Shown: positions 59,744-64,000 of the stretch, piece by piece
How positions within the stretch are numbered: the first letter of the stretch is position 1
Layout: each line of letters begins with the position of its first letter
From: Tetrapyrgos nigripes
Taxonomy: Eukaryota > Basidiomycota > Agaricomycetes > Agaricales > Campanellaceae
DNA: 64,000 nucleotides
Direction: 5' to 3'
Assembly: GCA_013368315.1 (NCBI GenBank)
Contig: JAACJM010000027.1
Span: forward strand, 496,001 to 560,000
Program-made: the position numbers and the translations under genes
Notes under the pieces: model-generated
The model's database searches: none
What the model saw: only the letters and a program-made list of their open reading frames with translations
Told to the model about the DNA's origin: nothing

Positions 59744-60289
59744 TCATCTGTCCAATTCTCCCTGTTCTGGCCAATAGTCTGTTAAGTCACCCCATTCCGT
59801 CGTGCTGGTTGCAGTACCCCAACCTGGTTTGCTTCCACTCCATCCATCACCGTCACTATTTTCCAGGAAGATGTGTGCCCCCCATACAGAGCCGTATCCC
59901 CATCCAAGGTTTCCTCTGTGTTCTGCCCGTAAGGATGTCTGATGAGCCACACATCTAGCTCTATGACCTGTCCCCAATATACATTGCCCTGGTCCATCCT
60001 CTCCTCCCCATGTGCAGCGTCTACATCCGTGGTGAGGTCCCTGGTGTTGTTTCGAGAGTCGACATTGACGTCCTGAACGTCGTCTGTATGTACAACACCC
60101 TCCGTTAGTTGGGCGTGTGAGAGCTGTGTCTTGAGCGGTAGAGGTAGTATAGGGAGTGGTTGACATTGTGATGGCGAAAGTAGGAGTCGTTGTGGTTTGG
60201 ATGGTAGTGATGGGTATTATCCTGTCGTTCTTCATCCTGGAGAGGGATCTTTTATAGTTGTTGGCTTGTGTGACATAAGTGTCGAGCAA
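59744..60289 (-). CDS. Cys/His-rich frame downstream of the Gypsy chromodomain
   Basis: A 181-codon frame in a different phase from the end of pol. Its first half is Thr-rich (TTIQTTTTPTFAITMSTTP). Its middle is Cys-rich: CCTYRRRSGRQCRLSKQH, then HHGCRRCTWGGEDGPGQC and a final RARCVAHQ. The spacing suggests metal binding but no zinc-finger class that I know. The remainder is Trp/Gly-rich. It may be an accessory protein or, if the frame has been shifted, a C-terminal extension of pol. No start context stands out (the first ATG is at 60289). Its fate as a gene is doubtful because the rest of the element is decayed. Confidence 0.45.
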   Translation of the reverse strand: MLDTYVTQANNYKRSLSRMKNDRIIPITTIQTTTTPTFAITMSTTPYTTSTAQDTALTRPTNGGCCTYRRRSGRQCRLSKQHQGPHHGCRRCTWGGEDGPGQCILGTGHRARCVAHQTSLRAEHRGNLGWGYGSVWGAHIFLENSDGDGWSGSKPGWGTATSTTEWGDLTDYWPEQGELDR

Positions 60290-60362
60290 ACGGTCAGGCT
60301 ATCGTTCGGAGACCAGTTTGACAGTAGACGCCGTTTATTAGTGTCGTTACTGTGCGACGCTG

Positions 60363-60800
60363 TTAATGAGGGAATGCGATCGATGAATGGTGACGGAATT
60401 CTGAGTTCGGTTGTTGAGTGGGGTGGGAAGGAGGACATAGAATACCAGCAATTCGTGACACTGTTCCTCCTTGGAGTTGTGCTTTCGCTTGAAGCACATG
60501 AGTACTTCGCCATATATCTCCTATGGTGACTCCCAGTGAACGCACCGTTGTTCCTGGTCGTATCAGGTTTTTTGGTCGATACGCATTTGGGTGTTGTTGG
60601 TGGAAGGTTTCGATCATATCTTTCACCTTCGTCAATCCTGATGCCGGTTCCCATGAATTCTCTGAGTCAGCATAGTCTAACCATTTGACAAGGTATTGTA
60701 CTCCCCGACGGTTCCTCATTGGTTTTGAATCTAGAACTGCTTCCACATCGTATTCATTGTCTTCGGGAAGCAATTCAGCTGGTTCTCCCAGGTAGTTCAC
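60363..60800 (-). CDS. Gypsy pol C-terminus: chromodomain
   Basis: Contains LLPEDNEYDVEAVLDSK, RGVQYLVKWLDYADSENSWE and a C-terminal helix MIETFHQQHP, the full chromodomain with its aromatic residues (Y, W, W). In chromoviruses it directs integration to marked chromatin. It continues in frame for ~70 residues of unrelated tail to a stop at 60363. Confidence 0.8.
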   Translation of the reverse strand: MNYLGEPAELLPEDNEYDVEAVLDSKPMRNRRGVQYLVKWLDYADSENSWEPASGLTKVKDMIETFHQQHPNAYRPKNLIRPGTTVRSLGVTIGDIWRSTHVLQAKAQLQGGTVSRIAGILCPPSHPTQQPNSEFRHHSSIAFPH

Positions 60801-60884
60801 TCCGTGAGCTTCGGTTTCTTTGTATGGTGATAGGAGTGAGGCGTGGAAGACTGGATGAATGCGCCAGGTATTCGGTAATTTGAG

Positions 60885-62101
60885 TCAGTAGTTGACTCCA
60901 CTGATAACGTCAGTGATTTCAAACGGCCTGTGACAACGATTTGCCAACTTAGCTTTCGGCCTCGTTGTCTTCAGATTCTTTCCGTCTAGCAACACTTTGT
61001 CCCCAACCTTAAATTTCACCCCTTCATTCGTATAGTCCTTGTTTTGTTCCTTCATCAATTCTGCCGCTGTCGCCAGACTTGCTTTTAGTTCTTCTCGAAG
61101 GATATCCAAGTTTTGAAGGCGTTCTTCGAATTTTGGTACGTGTGAAGTTGGGTTAATTGTGGGGAAGAGTCGAGGTAAATATCCATGGAGTAATTCGAAT
61201 GGCGATTTCCCAGTTGCCACATGAACTTGTGTATTGTGACAGAATTCAGCATAGGGTAGGTATTTAACCCAATCGTCTTGGCAGTAGTTGCAGAAGGTTC
61301 AGAGGTACTGTTCAAGTTCTTGATTAAACCTTTCTGTCTCACCATCTGTTTGTGGATGATAAGCTGTACTGAGTGCCGAAACGATACCTAACTTAGCATA
61401 TATTCCTTTCATTACTTGGCTCGTGAATTGAGGTCCGCGGTCACATATCATCTTGTCCCATAAGCCATATCGTCGCCAAGTGTTGTTGAATAATAGGTAG
61501 ATTGTTCCGTCGCCATCGATATCCTTTCTGCATGGAGAAATGACAACTGTTTTCGTTGAACGATCAACTGTGACGTGAACTGCATTGAAGCCATCACATT
61601 CTGGCAGATCTGTGATGAAATCGGTTGTAATTGTGCCAAAGGGTCATTCCGGTATTTTGTTCGGAATTAGTGGTACATGCGCCGGGTGGTTATTTGCCTT
61701 GGTTAACTGACAGGTAGCGCATCCTTCGACGTAATTTCGAACAAATACTGATATACCAGCCACCAGAATTCTCTACTGATGAGTTCATACATCTTGAATT
61801 GTCCCGGATGTCCTGCGGTAAGGCTATCGTGATGCATTTTGACAATGTCTTGTCTGAGTTGTTGGTCGTTTGGGATGTAGATTTTCCCTCGGAACAAGAT
61901 GATTCCGTCTTCGTAATTCCATTCCTGTAGGTTTTTTTCCAATGCACGCGGTCCATTGTTAAAGATGGTTTGTAACGCACTTACAACTTCGGCATCCCTT
62001 TTCGGGCATTCTTTGATCCATCTTTTCAACTCTGTATCTCTGATTGTGGTTACTGTTCCTGACCTCGTCGCTCGAATCCTGAAAAACTTGGGGTCGAGCA
62101 A
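60885..62101 (-). pseudogene. Gypsy integrase (zinc-binding and DDE core), frameshifted
   Basis: The H2C2-type segment is MHHDSLTAGHPGQFKMYEL followed by FWWLV. The core, split over several frames, reads TTDFITDLPECDGFNAV (first Asp), CDRGPQFTS (second Asp) and HPQTDGETERFNQELEQYL (catalytic Glu). It then continues as ATGKSPFELLHGYLPRLFP and VGDKVLLDGKNL, the C-terminal GPY/F-like region, to a stop at 60885. All three DDE acidic residues are legible, but the reading frame changes at about 61700, 61440 and 61290. Confidence 0.75.
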
Positions 62102-62167
62102 GACCCTATCTTTGTTGTCGTTTTCGACCCCCTCTTTATGATCTGGTCTTCGAGAGAGTGGGTCGCT

Positions 62168-62600
62168 TCAGTCAAGGTTTCCGGGTTTGTGAGTGAGCAT
62201 GAAATCGAATCTGGTCAAAAACAGGGCCATTCTTGCTTGTCGCCGACTGAGTTTCTGAGTGGTGGTGAAGTATCTGAGGTTGTCGTGGTCGGTCAAGATT
62301 TCGATGATATGTGGTCCGCCTTCCAGGTAGTGTCGCCAGGCTTCGAGTCTGCGTATGATCACTAACAACTCTTTATCGTGAATGTCGTAATTCCGTTTGG
62401 TTTCGGACAGAGCTTTTGACAGGTAAGCTATGGGATGCCATTTATCGTCCGGTCCTTGTTGTTGCAGGATACCTCCTGTAGCGTAGTCTGACGCATCAAC
62501 TTCTACTTGGTACGGTTTAGAATGATCGGGCATGAGAAGGACTGGTGAAGACGTGAACGTATCTTTGAGCGTCTGAAAGGCTTCTTCTTCGTGAGATCAA
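62168..62600 (-). pseudogene. Gypsy RNase H domain
   Basis: Reads [34 protein letters not shown] (first Asp), IHDKELLVIIRRLEAWRHY (Glu) and ILTDHDNLRYFTTTQKLS (Asp), then LTRFDFMLTHKPG. These are the D-E-D residues of the fungal Gypsy RNase H. A frameshift separates it from RT at about 62600. Confidence 0.75.
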
Positions 62601-63692
62601 ATAGTGGTCGTGCGATTTTTGAAAAATCATGTATGAAACGATGGTAGAAGTTTCCGAAGCCAAGGAATGATTGTACGTCTTTGACATTGCGTGGGTTGGC
62701 CATTTAGTCACACCTTTGACCTTGACTGGATCCATCGCCAACGTATTGTGTGAAACGATAAGGCTGAGGAATTCCACGGAGTTGGTTTCGAAGGTGCACT
62801 TTTCTGGTTTAGCGTACAGATCGTTATCCTGAAGTCGTGCGAGTACTTGTTTTACCATGTGTCAATGTTCTTCTAGTGACTCCGTGAATATTAGGATGTC
62901 GTCCATATAAATCACGACTTTTCCGGAGTCGATCAGGTCCTTGAATAGGGTATTCATCATCGCTTGGAATGTAGCTGGGGAATTCATAAGACCGAAGAAC
63001 ATCACTGTTGGTTTGAAAAGGCCGCGGTTACTTTTAAACGCCGCTTTCCATTCATCTCCCTTTTTTATGCGTATGTTGTTATATCCCCATCTGAGGTCGA
63101 TTTTGGAAAATATCCATGCCCCCTTTAGTTTGTCTATGAGTTCTGATATGAGCAGTAGGGGGTATTCATTTTTGACAGTCCCCCTGTTTAAGGCGCGATA
63201 GTCCTGTACTGGTCGTAGTTTTCCATCTTTCCTTTTTACAAAGAAGAAAGGACTTGCCATAGGAGATTTCGACGGTCTTATATATCCCTTCTCTAAGTTT
63301 TCTTTGATCAATTCGTCGAGTTCTTTTTGTTCATTTGGAGATAATGGGTATGTTTTGCAGGGGCGTGGTTCAAAGTCTGGTTTTAGTTTGATAGCATGAT
63401 CCCATTCGCCACGTTTCGGTAATCGTTCTGAGGTTTGTTTGTCAAAGACTCGTAGGAACTGATGATATTGCGAAGGAATCTTATCTTTAAGAGGTACATC
63501 GATCTGGACGTTCTGGGCTGCCTCTGCAAGTTCTTGTGCCTTTGTGGACCCCGCACAGATGTTCAGGTTTGGTGTTCCTGACGTTTCCTCGTTCCCCAAC
63601 AGTTCTTCCATTATGTCTTGTTCCCATTGTTCCACCCTATGGACTACTGACATTGTAATATCACTGGGCAAAGCCCAGCAGCCATATTGCAA
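62503..63692 (-). pseudogene. Gypsy reverse transcriptase
   Basis: The main frame (63692-62862) begins in a linker without ATG support and carries [91 protein letters not shown] and the catalytic YMDDILIF. It then shifts frame into VKQVLARLQDNDLYAKPEKC and [15 protein letters not shown]. The catalytic Asp pair is intact. Frameshifts near 62860 and 62700 stop it being translated as one protein. Confidence 0.8.
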
Positions 63693-63735
63693 TATTTGCA
63701 GGATTGTTCCCAGGTGGCATCTTAGGTGGGATATT

Positions 63736-64000
63736 GTAACATCCCTGGAGTTGGATGGCCCCAGCTACATAATGGCCCGGCAGACGACGGCAGGGCTACA
63801 AAATGACTAGAAATCCGTCCCAAATATTTATACGGCTACCGAGCATTGTTTATATTGATTGCACATGCGGCCACCAATCCCATTTGGGAGATATCTCGGG
63901 TGCAATGTGCGATATGCGGTGATCTCGGACATAGCGGATATAATGCCAGTCAGAGCCGGGCCGTGCGCTGACCCCTGAACATGATCTTAACTTATCAACA
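63736..64000. repeat. LTR-like or interspersed repeat at the window end
   Basis: Starts TGTAACATCCCTGGAG at the point where the Gypsy pol homology ends. TGTAACA is a plausible LTR start, and a TATTTATACGG site follows at ~63825. The window ends before any second boundary. No coding frame of note. Confidence 0.35.

Larger units (their letters stand above)
59151..63735 (-). mobile_element. Ty3/Gypsy chromodomain retrotransposon (chromovirus-type), degenerate
   Basis: Minus-strand order: reverse transcriptase (63692-62503), RNase H (to 62168), integrase zinc-binding and core domains (62101-60885), chromodomain (60800-60600), an extra Cys-rich frame (60289-59744), a polypurine tract (59680-59667) and the 3' LTR (59666-59151). 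This RT-RH-IN-chromodomain order defines chromoviruses. Gag and protease are missing: the sequence upstream of RT meets unrelated or LTR-like DNA at about 63736. Frameshifts occur within RT, RNase H and integrase, so it is inactive. Confidence 0.85.

Overview
The window looks like a repeat-rich, accessory stretch of a mushroom-forming basidiomycete (Agaricomycetes) nuclear genome. The evidence is genes split by many short introns of about 50-70 nt (a 12-exon P450, a 6-exon NACHT-WD40 gene), a DUF6533-type 7-TM gene, a C2HC-motif protein of a kind seen in mushrooms, and fungal Ty3/Gypsy, Ty1/Copia and PIF/Harbinger relics. No bacterial-type operons, rRNA or tRNA genes were recognised. Gene models were spliced by eye from reading frame and GT-AG sites.

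Layout. 1-8 kb is a graveyard of mobile elements: a degenerate PIF/Harbinger element with its Myb/SANT-like gene and transposase converging, a Gypsy LTR plus gag fragment, and a Copia element truncated inside the integrase. 9.6-11.7 kb carries a three-exon gene on the minus strand. 13.2-14.3 kb holds a 5'-incomplete DUF6533-like membrane protein gene. 15.7-17.9 kb carries an apparently intact cytochrome P450 (516 aa) preceded by a ~370-bp tandem duplication.

The most unusual object is 19,666-29,821, a 10.2-kb near-perfect inverted repeat. Its ends read CACTGGGTGC and it is flanked by the trinucleotide CAT on both sides. Each arm runs, from outside in: two ~455-bp subterminal repeats full of GTGAC/GTCAC half-sites, a 9-bp minisatellite (about 0.9 kb on the left, 3.9 kb on the right), a GC-rich block, and three ~320-bp AT-rich repeats. 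A ~335-bp spacer lies between the arms. It has no believable gene. I read it as a foldback-type, non-autonomous DNA transposon, perhaps CACTA-like from the CACTG end and 3-bp duplication.

31.6-58.7 kb is a duplicated innate-immunity-like region. An intact NACHT plus 14-WD40 gene (37.0-41.3 kb, 1314 aa) and a second copy with two nonsense codons (about 49.3-53.9 kb) sit in a ~6.2-kb segmental duplication offset by about 12.65 kb. Each is followed by a decayed universal-stress-protein-like gene. Further decayed copies lie at about 33, 47.6 and 58.6 kb, a P450 fragment at 34.3 kb and a LINE-like remnant at 32 kb.

59.15-63.74 kb is a frameshifted chromodomain-type Ty3/Gypsy retrotransposon on the minus strand with its 3' LTR. 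The last 265 bases look like another LTR or interspersed repeat.

Working hypothesis: this is a fast-evolving segment where NLR-type genes duplicate, exchange sequence and die, surrounded by transposons. Only the P450, the C2HC gene and NLR copy 1 look intact.
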